Source: Bacteroidota bacterium (GTDB lineage Bacteria > Bacteroidota > Bacteroidia > Chitinophagales > Saprospiraceae). From it: a DNA stretch of 37,223 nt. Location of the stretch: assembly GCA_003045895.1 (NCBI GenBank), contig PZPC01000050.1, forward strand, positions 1-37,223, given 5' to 3'. Positions 6,087 to 13,654 of the stretch are shown here, in pieces (positions within the stretch are counted from its first letter, which is position 1; the number at the start of each line of letters is the position of its first letter). The notes beneath the pieces were generated by a model. That model had not been told where the DNA came from. It saw nothing but the letters and a program-made list of their open reading frames with translations, and did not search any database. A program made the translations under genes and the position numbers.

Positions 6087-6918
6087 ATGTTCCGAATATC
6101 TATACTCCTCTTCTTCCTTATTCCTTTAAACACGGTTTTTACGCAGACGATCTACGAACGCTTGCCTTACGATTACATCTGGTTATTCAACAACTCCCGC
6201 ATGGATTTTAACTACGACCCCGTACTGATTACAGCAGATGATCAACCCATGCCTTTTGAAGGAACAAATGCTTCGGTTTGCGATGAACAAGGGGAGCTTC
6301 TAGCCAGCACTAATGGAATTTATATTGCAGATACACTAGGTGACACTATTTCAAATAGCTTTTATTTCAACCCAGGGCCTCATGCCGAACAATGGGTAGA
6401 CAATGGTTTTATCTTCCCGCAAATGGCCCTATTCCTAAAATCATCGCTAGGAGAAAACTATTTTTTATTACACGAAAATGTTGAACGGCTGGGAGAAGCG
6501 AACCAATACGGAGATGTATTTCTGATCTCCCCCCAATCGCAAAGGCCACGCCTGCGGCTTCGAGCATCTAGGCCAGCCCCTACCGGCCAATACGTTTCGT
6601 ACCATGCCCAATTATCCCTACTACGGCCTCGGCCCCTGGGATGGCAGCCCCTGTGATACGCTCAATATTGATAACCCAATACCAGAAGCTGCTTTCGAAT
6701 ACACACATGATATAGCCGGTACTGCTGTTGATTTTTTTGATGCCAGCCACTACGCCTACGAATGGAGTTGGGATTTTGGGGATGGCTCCGCTACAGCTAC
6801 GGAACAGCACCCGGTACATACTTTTCCTACATCTGGCACCTATCAGGTGCGGCATGAAGTGCTGCGGAACTATACCCATCATTTACCAGAAAAAAGAAAA
6901 AGGGTTTACAAACTTTAA
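6087..6918 (+). pseudogene. Broken secreted PKD-domain protein
   Basis: The N-terminus is a signal peptide (ISILLFFLIPLNTVFTQ) followed by about 130 residues of a secreted protein. At a C6 run (about 6528-6533) the frame breaks. One C fewer would join codons ending FLISP to NRKGHACGFEHLGQPLPA, which continues to MPNYPYYGLGPWDGSPCDTL and a PKD domain (YEWSWDFGDGSATATEQHP). From memory of related Saprospiria proteins, the two halves are normally separated by some 200 or more residues, so an internal deletion is likely too. The C-terminus (HHLPEKRKRVYKL) lacks a T9SS sorting domain. The two surviving parts are 6087-~6533 and ~6534-6918. Confidence 0.65.
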
Positions 6919-6934
6919 AAAGTTCATAAACCCT
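6901..6934 (-). terminator. Rho-independent terminator of the tRNA-Leu pair
   Basis: AGGGTTTA (6901-6908) pairs with TAAACCCT (6927-6934), and inside it AACTTT (6911-6916) pairs with AAAGTT (6919-6924). On the minus strand the hairpin is followed by a T-rich tract (complement of 6885-6900), as expected for a terminator reading leftward, just past the tRNA at 6951. Confidence 0.75.
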
Positions 6935-6950
6935 CATTCTACAAAGTAAG

Positions 6951-7032
6951 TGCCGGAAGCGGGACTTGAACCCGCACGCCTTGCAGCACACGCCTCTGAA
7001 ACGTGCATGTCTACCAATTTCATCACTCCGGC
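6951..7032 (-). tRNA. tRNA-Leu (CAG)
   Basis: This 82-nt class II tRNA starts GCCGGAG, which pairs with TTCCGGC at the 3' end (one G-U), with discriminator A at 6951. The anticodon arm is CACGT-TTCAGAG-GCGTG, giving anticodon CAG (codon CUG). The long variable arm and the D-loop GGTAGAC are leucine features. The T arm is GCGGG-TTCAAGT-CCCGC. CCA is not encoded. It lies 23 bp after the other tRNA-Leu. Confidence 0.9.
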
Positions 7033-7055
7033 TAGAAGTATTTCAGCTTACAAAG

Positions 7056-7137
7056 TACCGACGGGGGGAATCGAACCCCCACTCCCGAAGGAACTGGATT
7101 TTGAATCCAGCGCGTCTACCAATTCCGCCACATCGGC
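7056..7137 (-). tRNA. tRNA-Leu (CAA)
   Basis: This 82-nt class II tRNA has anticodon arm CTGGA-TTCAAAA-TCCAG, giving CAA (codon UUG). Acceptor GCCGATG pairs with CGTCGGT through two G-U pairs, discriminator A is at 7056, and the T arm is GGGGG-TTCGATT-CCCCC. CCA is not encoded. It lies 54 bp after hscB on the same strand and is followed by tRNA-Leu(CAG), so the tRNAs may be read from the ubiE-porT-hscB unit or a local promoter. Confidence 0.92.
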
Positions 7138-7191
7138 AGGAAACAAATGTGTTGAGGCATCTGTTTTCTTGCTGTTCATAGTCGCTTTTGA

Positions 7192-7719
7192 CTAGTGCGG
7201 TGCAAATGTAGATAAATTTTTATGAATGCGCAACAGGTAGCGTTTTTTTAGATAATAATCTTTCAGGGCCGTTAGTTCCCCGGCGGTGACGTGTTCGTCC
7301 TGGTAGTTTTCCATAATCGCGCGGACGTCATCCAAGAGGTTGTCTTCGAATGCTTTAACCGCTTGCTCCACCTCCTGGCGCCTGGCCGGATCGGGCTCCA
7401 ACTGCAGGTCCATCAGGCCTTCGTTGATGTCCATCATTTCCATCAAAAAATCCTGGGGCACGGTATTTTGGCCTTCCGGCGCCAGTGCCCCCTTGATTTC
7501 GAGGAGGTGCTTCAGGCGCTGGTCTTCCTCTTTGAGGATTTTGTAAGCCTGGTTGTTCAGCGTCGACAATTCCAGGATTTCGGCTTGTTTGGCGTCCGTT
7601 TCCAGGGTGAAAAAATCAGGATGGTATTTTTTACTGTTCGCCAGGAATTTTTGTCGCAAAACGGCCTCGTCCAGTAGCGGCGCCACGGGAAGATCGAAAA
7701 AGGAGAAGTAGTTGGTCAT
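7192..7719 (-). CDS. hscB: Fe-S cluster co-chaperone HscB
   Basis: This 175-residue J-domain co-chaperone stimulates the Hsp70 HscA/DnaK during transfer of Fe-S clusters from the IscU scaffold. The J-domain covers about residues 1-75 with the essential HPD at 33-35 (KKYHPDFF). The remainder is the three-helix HscB C-terminal domain (NEGLMDLQLEPDPARR onward) that binds IscU. The length matches the family (about 170-180). It is cytosolic. Iscs genes are not adjacent; instead it follows porT by 42 bp on the same strand, and two tRNA-Leu genes follow. Confidence 0.9.
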   Translation of the reverse strand: MTNYFSFFDLPVAPLLDEAVLRQKFLANSKKYHPDFFTLETDAKQAEILELSTLNNQAYKILKEEDQRLKHLLEIKGALAPEGQNTVPQDFLMEMMDINEGLMDLQLEPDPARRQEVEQAVKAFEDNLLDDVRAIMENYQDEHVTAGELTALKDYYLKKRYLLRIHKNLSTFAPH

Positions 7720-7761
7720 TGGTCAAAATCAATTTCAGGGACAAATTCAAAAAACGAGCGC

Positions 7762-8508
7762 CTACCCTTCAAAATGCAGGCTAAAGGTAAACGTGCGGCT
7801 GAGCACTTTCTCCAGTACCGTACTCTCCTCCAGGCTGGGGTTGAAAATCAGCGTATTGCCAATGCCGTGGCTGAACTTCAGCTCCGGCGAGAAGATGAAG
7901 TAGGGGAAGAAGAACTGGATACCCGCGCCGTACTCCACCGCAAAGTCGTGGGGAGATATCTTCACAAAGCTTTCGGCTTGCCGGGCCCGGGAGTCGCTGG
8001 CTACGTCGAAGCTGTACTTGACGCCGGCCAGCACAAAGAGCCGCTTGTCGCGGTAGGGAGCCGACTTGTAGCGAAAGTGGAACGGCATTTCCACAAAAAC
8101 CGATTCTACCGTCCGCTGACTGGGCTCCGACTGCCGGTTGGATTTGTCGTACAGCAACTTGCGCTCGCCGAACGATAGGGTAGGGAGGAAGCGGAAATCG
8201 AAGTACTCCCCAATTTTCAGGTTGGTGACAATACCCAGGTTGAACCCCGGGCCCTTGATCGAAGACACCGCCTGAATGCTGTCGGAAAAAATAAAGTCCC
8301 GCGAGCGGAACGGCGTGAAACTGCTGTTGTTGAGGCCCAGGGTAATCCCGAAATAGTAGGGTTTCTGCTGGAACTCAAAATAATTGTAGTTGCCTTTGCC
8401 CCCGGCCTGTGCCTGAACCGACTGAAAACTGCCGGTCGTCAGCAGCAGGAATAAGATTACTTGATACCCGTGTAAAGCGAACAAACGCCGAATGTTAATG
8501 GCTTGCAT
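7762..8508 (-). CDS. porT: PorT-family outer-membrane barrel protein
   Basis: This 248-residue protein has a signal peptide (VILFLLLTTGSFQSVQAQ) and alternating beta-barrel segments, ending FTFSLHFEG with an aromatic near the C-terminus. Segments such as YYFGITLGLNNSSF, FRFLPTLSFGERKLLY and VEMPFHFRYKS match PorT of the type IX secretion / gliding system, needed for export of cargo carrying C-terminal sorting domains. ubiE next to porT is a recurring Bacteroidota arrangement and supports the call. The start overlaps the 3' end of ubiE by 52 bp, suggesting translational coupling; no later start would keep the signal peptide. Confidence 0.85.
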   Translation of the reverse strand: MQAINIRRLFALHGYQVILFLLLTTGSFQSVQAQAGGKGNYNYFEFQQKPYYFGITLGLNNSSFTPFRSRDFIFSDSIQAVSSIKGPGFNLGIVTNLKIGEYFDFRFLPTLSFGERKLLYDKSNRQSEPSQRTVESVFVEMPFHFRYKSAPYRDKRLFVLAGVKYSFDVASDSRARQAESFVKISPHDFAVEYGAGIQFFFPYFIFSPELKFSHGIGNTLIFNPSLEESTVLEKVLSRTFTFSLHFEG

Positions 8509-9188
8509 TGGTTTGATTTATATCCCAGTTGGGTTAGTTGTTGCAGGAAGGCTTCCTGGTCTAAAAAGGCCTGTACCGAATCGTAAAGGTACTGGTATGC
8601 GCTTTGATCTTTGGAGATAACGCGCCCAATCAGTGGAAGAATATACTTGAAGTAAAAATTAAATAGCTGTTTTACTGGAAAAACCGTGGGATGGCTGAAC
8701 TCCAGCACCACCAATTTGCCCCCTGGTCGCAGTACCCGGTGAATTTCCTGCAAGCCCAACGCCAGGTGTTCGAAATTGCGCACCCCAAAGGCGACCGTCA
8801 CCGCATCAAAGGAATTGTCGGCAAAAGGGATAGCTTCGGAATCGCCCTCAATCAGCGTAATTTGGTCATCCCAGCCCTTTTTAGCCACCTTCTCGCGGCC
8901 AAAAGCCAGCATCTCGCTGCTGATGTCCAATCCGGTAATGTGTTCGACCGTCGGTATTTGGCGCCGAATTTCGAGGGCCACGTCAGCGGTGCCCGTAGCC
9001 ACGTCCAGGATTTTGTGGTGTTCGCTGGCGTTGAGCTGGGCAATCGCTTTTTTACGCCAGATCACATCGATCCCGAAAGAAGTGAGCCGGTTGAGCAGGT
9101 CATAACTGGCGGCAATCCGGTTGAACATGCGGGAAACCTGGCTTTTTTTCGCTTCTTCCGTCTGGTAAGGCGTTACTTGCTCTTTCAT
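8457..9188 (-). CDS. ubiE: Demethylmenaquinone methyltransferase
   Basis: This 243-residue SAM-dependent enzyme (UbiE/MenG) performs the last step of menaquinone synthesis, methylating demethylmenaquinone. The N-terminal family signature is FNRIAASYDLLNRLTSFG at 22-39. The SAM site is DVATGTADVALEI at 62-74. Later signatures are VTVAFGVRNFEHL and LRPGGKLVVLEFS, and the C-terminus is FGVCSLYTGIK. No quinone pathway gene is adjacent, but mqnD lies at 34659-35492 in the same window, so the futalosine route is implied. It leads the porT-hscB unit and has a good -7 box 18 bp upstream. Confidence 0.93.
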   Translation of the reverse strand: MKEQVTPYQTEEAKKSQVSRMFNRIAASYDLLNRLTSFGIDVIWRKKAIAQLNASEHHKILDVATGTADVALEIRRQIPTVEHITGLDISSEMLAFGREKVAKKGWDDQITLIEGDSEAIPFADNSFDAVTVAFGVRNFEHLALGLQEIHRVLRPGGKLVVLEFSHPTVFPVKQLFNFYFKYILPLIGRVISKDQSAYQYLYDSVQAFLDQEAFLQQLTQLGYKSNQCKPLTFGVCSLYTGIK

Positions 9189-9205
9189 CTTTTTGGTTTG
9201 TTTGG

Positions 9206-9213
9206 CAAAGATA
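9206..9213 (-). promoter_or_regulatory. -7 box for ubiE-porT-hscB
   Basis: The minus strand reads TATCTTTG, a perfect TAnnTTTG Bacteroidota -7 element, ending 18 bp before the ubiE ATG. No clear -33 TTTG was found at the expected distance. Confidence 0.5.
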
Positions 9214-9253
9214 GTTTGTATTCATTAGATGCTTAAAACACTTTAGTCAAAGC

Positions 9254-9284
9254 TTCGTTCACCCAGCAGATTTTCTTATCTTTG
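9254..9284 (+). promoter_or_regulatory. gyrA promoter (-33/-7)
   Basis: TATCTTTG at 9277-9284 is a perfect -7 box. TTCG at 9254-9257, 19 bp upstream, is an imperfect -33. A start near 9291 would leave a leader of about 65 nt before the gyrA ATG. Confidence 0.5.
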
Positions 9285-9356
9285 CATGTCCAATTTATTG
9301 CTTAGCTAGCGCGCAATTTTAGAATATCAGCGCGCTGTAAACCTTCGTACCGCTAG

Positions 9357-11915
9357 ATGTCTTCAAATCAGCGAATTATCCCCGTCAATATCGAGGAACA
9401 GATGAAATCTGCCTACATAGACTATTCTATGTCGGTCATCGTTTCCCGTGCCCTTCCCGACGTCCGGGACGGCCTCAAGCCCGTTCACCGCCGCGTTTTA
9501 TACGGCATGTCTGAACTGGGGTTGCCCTACAACAAAGCCCACAAAAAATCTGCCCGTATCGTCGGGGAGGTGTTAGGTAAATACCACCCCCACGGTGACT
9601 CCTCGGTGTACGACACCATGGTGCGGATGGCCCAGGATTGGTCGTTGCGCTATCCACTCGTCGATGGCCAGGGCAACTTTGGCAGCATGGACGGCGATAG
9701 CCCCGCGGCCATGCGTTACACGGAGGCCCGCCTGACGCGCATCGCCGACGAGTTGCTGGCCGATATCAAAAAAGATACCGTTGATTTTGCCCTCAACTTC
9801 GATGATACGTTGGAAGAACCTACCGTGTTGCCAGCGCGGCTACCCGTCTTACTGATCAATGGCGCTTCTGGTATTGCCGTAGGTATGGCCACCAATATGC
9901 TGCCCCACAACCTGACGGAAGTCATCAATGGGGTAGTCGCTACCATCGATAATCCGGAAATCACTATCGACGAATTGATGGTGTACATCAAAGCGCCGGA
10001 TTTTCCTACCGGGGGAATCATCTACGATGCCCAGGGTATTCGCGATGCGTTCCACACGGGTCGCGGCCGCGTCGTGGTGCGGGGAAAAGCCGAGATTATT
10101 ACCGATAACCGGGACCGCGAGACCATCATCATCTCCGAAATCCCTTACCAGGTCAACAAAGCTACCCTGGTGGCTAAGATTGCCGACCTGGTGGGTGAAA
10201 GAATTGATGGCATCAGCGATGTCCGCGATGAATCGGATCGCGACGGTATGCGGATCGTGATCGAGATCAAGCGCGAAGCCATGGCTTCCGTCGTGCTCAG
10301 CAAACTGTACAAATATACGCCCCTGCAATCCAGTTTTGGGGTGAACAATGTGGCGCTGGTGGACGGCCGCCCCATGATCCTGAATCTGAAGGATATCATT
10401 GAGGAGTTCATCAAGTTCCGCCTGGAAGTTATTGTCCGCCGGACCCTCTTCGATCTGGCCAAAGCCCTGGGACGTGCCCACATCCTGGTGGGGCTGCTGG
10501 TTGCCCTGGACTACCTGGACGAGGTGATTGCCCTGATTCGCCGTTCCAATACCCCCGAGGAAGCCAAAGAAGGCTTGATCCGCGGTGATTTTATCGAAGA
10601 TAAAGTCGCTTTTTGGGACAAATTTGGTGCCCTGGTCAAGGAAGCACAGACGGGTGACCTGGTTGTGCTGGAAGGTGACGTGTTGTCCGAAGCACAAGCC
10701 AAGGCCATCCTGGATATGCGCCTGCAAAAACTGACGGGCCTGGAGCGCGACAAGATCCAGGCAGAATACAACGAAATAAAGACCCTGATCGATTACCTGC
10801 GTTCTATTCTCGAGAGCGAAGAAATGCGGCGGGACATCATCAAGGAAGAATTGCGGGACATCAAGGAGCGCTTCGGCGACGAACGCCGCTCGGAGATTAG
10901 CCAGGATGCCGGCGATATTTCTATTGAAGACCTCATCAAAGATGAAGATGTGGTCGTTACGATCAGCCACTTGGGTTACATCAAGCGGACCCCCATGTCG
11001 GAGTACCGCCTGCAAACGCGTGGTGGCCGGGGCAGTCAGGGGAGCAAAACCCGCGATGCGGACTTCGTAGAGCACATGTTCGGTGCAACCAACCACAATT
11101 ACCTGATGCTCTTCACCGAGCAGGGACGTTGCCACTGGTTGCGGATATTTGAAATCCCCGAAGCATCGAAAAATTCTGGTGGCCGGGTCATTCAGAACAT
11201 CCTGGCCATTCCTAAGGAAGACAGTGTGCGGGCTTTTATTATTGTTAAAGACCTGACCGACGCCGCCTTCCTGCAGAATCACTACATTATGTTTTCCACC
11301 AAGAAAGGAATGGTGAAGAAAACGCTGGTCGCAGCCTATTCACGCCCACGGGTGGGAGGTATCAACGGTATTACCATCAACGAAGGTGACCAACTGTTGG
11401 AAGCCCGCCTGACCACTGGCGATAGTGAAGTCTTCCTCGCTACCCGTTCGGGCAATGCCATCCGTTTTGAAGAGTCTAAGGTACGTCCGATGGGCCGTAC
11501 CGCTGCTGGCGTGCGTGGTATTACCCTGGCCAACGAACAGGACGAGGTGGTCGGTATGATCTGTATTGATGCCACCGACCAGGATATTTCCGTGCTGGTT
11601 GTCTCGGAAAAAGGATTGGGCAAACGCTCTAATTTCAATGATTACCGCCTCACCAACCGGGGGGGCAAGGGGGTCCGTACCATGATGGTGACGGAAAAGA
11701 CAGGTGCCGTCATTGCGATTAAAGCCGTTAAAGACGAAAATGACCTGATGATTACCAGCAAATTCGGGGTCATGATTCGCATGCGTGCCGACGAAATCCG
11801 GGTCATGGGGCGGGCTACCCAGGGCGTAAAAGTCATCCGTCTGGATGCTAAAGACGATATCGCTGACGTTACAGTAGTAACCCGCGAAGATGAAATTCAA
11901 GAAGAAGAAGAGTAA
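9357..11915 (+). CDS. gyrA: DNA gyrase subunit A
   Basis: This 852-residue protein is the breakage-reunion subunit of gyrase, working with GyrB to add negative supercoils. The catalytic tyrosine is Y121 (AAMRYTEAR). The winged-helix / quinolone region reads [13 protein letters not shown], with S82 and D86 at the positions equivalent to E. coli S83 and D87, so the common resistance changes are absent. The C-terminal beta-pinwheel contains a GyrA box, QTRGGRG at 553-559, which supports GyrA over ParC. The tail is strongly acidic (EDEIQEEEE), as often seen in gyrases. It is monocistronic, with its own promoter. Confidence 0.97.
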   Translation: MSSNQRIIPVNIEEQMKSAYIDYSMSVIVSRALPDVRDGLKPVHRRVLYGMSELGLPYNKAHKKSARIVGEVLGKYHPHGDSSVYDTMVRMAQDWSLRYPLVDGQGNFGSMDGDSPAAMRYTEARLTRIADELLADIKKDTVDFALNFDDTLEEPTVLPARLPVLLINGASGIAVGMATNMLPHNLTEVINGVVATIDNPEITIDELMVYIKAPDFPTGGIIYDAQGIRDAFHTGRGRVVVRGKAEIITDNRDRETIIISEIPYQVNKATLVAKIADLVGERIDGISDVRDESDRDGMRIVIEIKREAMASVVLSKLYKYTPLQSSFGVNNVALVDGRPMILNLKDIIEEFIKFRLEVIVRRTLFDLAKALGRAHILVGLLVALDYLDEVIALIRRSNTPEEAKEGLIRGDFIEDKVAFWDKFGALVKEAQTGDLVVLEGDVLSEAQAKAILDMRLQKLTGLERDKIQAEYNEIKTLIDYLRSILESEEMRRDIIKEELRDIKERFGDERRSEISQDAGDISIEDLIKDEDVVVTISHLGYIKRTPMSEYRLQTRGGRGSQGSKTRDADFVEHMFGATNHNYLMLFTEQGRCHWLRIFEIPEASKNSGGRVIQNILAIPKEDSVRAFIIVKDLTDAAFLQNHYIMFSTKKGMVKKTLVAAYSRPRVGGINGITINEGDQLLEARLTTGDSEVFLATRSGNAIRFEESKVRPMGRTAAGVRGITLANEQDEVVGMICIDATDQDISVLVVSEKGLGKRSNFNDYRLTNRGGKGVRTMMVTEKTGAVIAIKAVKDENDLMITSKFGVMIRMRADEIRVMGRATQGVKVIRLDAKDDIADVTVVTREDEIQEEEE

Positions 11916-12069
11916 AATTTAATATTTTCCCTTTGACTCAAAAACACGGAATTTGTCAAAGAATCCTAATTTTTATGGCAAGCGGGAAGTTTTTTAAGAT
12001 TTCCTTAAGAGCCTTTACCATTTACTACTCCGTCTAAACCGGTGGTTATTCATCACCTAACAACAACAA

Positions 12070-13452
12070 ATGATTATGAAGAAGCTTATTTTTGGCTGTC
12101 TCGCGTTTCTAGTTCTGGTTTTTGCTGCACAAGCACAAGAAGACCCTGCACGTGCTTTAAAGAAAGCCGGAAATGCACTGAAAACTTACCAGTTGGATCA
12201 AACTGCGAACCTGGATAAGTTGCACGAAGCAGTGGATATGATCAACATTGCTGCAGCCGACAAAACCGTCGGTGGCGATATCGAAACCTGGCAGGTGGAA
12301 GGTGATATCTACAATTCCATTGCCAATCAAATCGTTACCATCCGCCAATTGGGGATCGGATCCATTGATGATCTTCCCAAGGTGGACAATCCAGCCTTAA
12401 CCGCTTTCAAAGCCTACGAAAAGGCCTTGAGTATGGCGGAGAAGAAATTTCAGACCAAGGATGCCCTGAAAGGTATTCGTGCCGTGCAGACCAATCTCAA
12501 CAACATGGGAATTTACTCCTATGAGGATGGTGATTACGAAAGTGCTTTTCAGAATTTCAATGGCGTACTGACTGCTCACGAGCTCCTGAAAGCTGCCAGT
12601 GAAGAAAGCATGCTGGAAAACGAGGAGTCTATCAACGATCAAATGTACATCACTGGCCTGGCCGCACTGAATGCCAACGAAGTGGAGGCGGCGGCACCTT
12701 TGTTCCAACGCCTGAAGGCTGCGGGGTCTGATAAGCCTGCTATTTACGAGGCACTGTACAAAATTGAAGCGGCTGATGCCCTTGACCCCAACTCTAAGTT
12801 GCCAGCAGACCAGCAGACCGCATTGTTGGAAAAAGCATACGCCAACCTCGCCGAAGGTCGTACACGCTTCCCCGATGATATCTCTATTTTGTTTGCCGAA
12901 ATCAACCACTTCCTGCGCATCAACAAGCTGGATGTCCTGATTTCCAAACTGGAAATGGCTATCGCGAAAGAGCCAGACAATATCTCCCTGTACACCACCA
13001 TGGGTAATGTCTACGACAACCTTTACCAGAAAGAAGCCAAAGAAGGCGCTGCTGAAAAAGCAGAGGAGTACTTCAACGAGGCCCTGAAGTATTACAACAA
13101 CGCCCTGGCGAAAGACCCCGACTTCACCGACGCAACTTACAGCATTGGCGCGCTTTACTTCAACAAGGCCGCTAATATGACCCTGGAACTCACTGCTCTG
13201 GCTGATGACTTCTCCAAAGAAGGTCAGCGCAAGTACGAAGCACTGCAGACGAAAGTCAATGCCGAATTCGAATTGGCTTTGCCCTTCTTTGTTGAAGTGG
13301 AAAAGAAAAAGCCAACAGACATCAATACCCTGATCGCCTTGAAGGAGATTTATGCCCGCAAGAGTGATTTTACCATGTCCAACGAATTCAAAGCCCGTTT
13401 GGAACAGGTGCAGGCTGGGGAGGAAATAACTTCCTATTTTTTGAATAATTAA
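12070..13452 (+). CDS. Secreted TPR-repeat protein
   Basis: This 460-residue protein has a signal peptide (KLIFGCLAFLVLVFAAQAQ), so it acts in the periplasm or at the outer membrane. The ATG at 12076 (giving MKKLIFG) is as likely a start as 12070. The rest is alpha-helical with TPR-like units: one around YEDGDYESAFQNFNGVL, one around GLAALNANEVEAAAPLF, and better ones in the C-terminal half (YTTMGNVYDNLYQKEA, YYNNALAKDPDFTDATYSIG, ALYFNKAANM). TPR proteins are scaffolds; no partner is visible. It follows gyrA after 154 bp without a clear -7 box and ends at a strong hairpin. Confidence 0.75.
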   Translation: MIMKKLIFGCLAFLVLVFAAQAQEDPARALKKAGNALKTYQLDQTANLDKLHEAVDMINIAAADKTVGGDIETWQVEGDIYNSIANQIVTIRQLGIGSIDDLPKVDNPALTAFKAYEKALSMAEKKFQTKDALKGIRAVQTNLNNMGIYSYEDGDYESAFQNFNGVLTAHELLKAASEESMLENEESINDQMYITGLAALNANEVEAAAPLFQRLKAAGSDKPAIYEALYKIEAADALDPNSKLPADQQTALLEKAYANLAEGRTRFPDDISILFAEINHFLRINKLDVLISKLEMAIAKEPDNISLYTTMGNVYDNLYQKEAKEGAAEKAEEYFNEALKYYNNALAKDPDFTDATYSIGALYFNKAANMTLELTALADDFSKEGQRKYEALQTKVNAEFELALPFFVEVEKKKPTDINTLIALKEIYARKSDFTMSNEFKARLEQVQAGEEITSYFLNN

Positions 13453-13460
13453 TTCAGGAA

Positions 13461-13516
13461 ATAAACGACTAGTGCGAAAGCCATCCCGGATATCCGGGGT
13501 GGCTTTCGTCGTTTAT
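13461..13516 (+). terminator. Large hairpin terminator after the TPR gene
   Basis: The inner stem GAAAGCCATCCCGG (13476-13489) pairs with CCGGGGTGGCTTTC (13494-13507) around ATAT, with one G-U. An outer stem ATAAACGAC (13461-13469) pairs perfectly with GTCGTTTAT (13508-13516). A T-tract is weak, but the size and position 9 bp after the stop fit a terminator. Confidence 0.65.
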
Positions 13517-13603
13517 GCACCGTATGTAGACCCGCGTCGCGGTCATTTTGTGAGACTTCAGAGCACCAGGGGGGCAATCTGCTAATACAGCGCTGCGTCC
13601 ATT

Positions 13604-13636
13604 TTTGAATACCGGGAGCAAAAATGTTTACTTTTA
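13604..13636 (+). promoter_or_regulatory. Promoter of the M1 peptidase gene
   Basis: TTTG (13604-13607) and TACTTTTA (13629-13636) are separated by 21 bp, close to the Bacteroidota TTTG / TAnnTTTG pattern with the last base changed. The ATG is 18 bp beyond the -7 box. Confidence 0.4.
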
Positions 13637-13654
13637 AGGCACAATATAAAAGCC

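Noticed and set aside
6951-7032. Reading the first tRNA anticodon as UCA (selenocysteine type)
   Set aside because: Aligning with the neighbouring tRNA-Leu fixes the stem as CACGT/GCGTG and the anticodon as CAG. The tRNA is also too short for tRNA-Sec.
6950-7195. Short protein frames over the tRNA genes
   Set aside because: The sequence is explained completely by two tRNA-Leu cloverleaves on the minus strand.
9849-11282. 477-codon open frame antisense to gyrA
   Set aside because: It lies wholly inside gyrA, and its His/Gln-rich translation is typical of a complement shadow.
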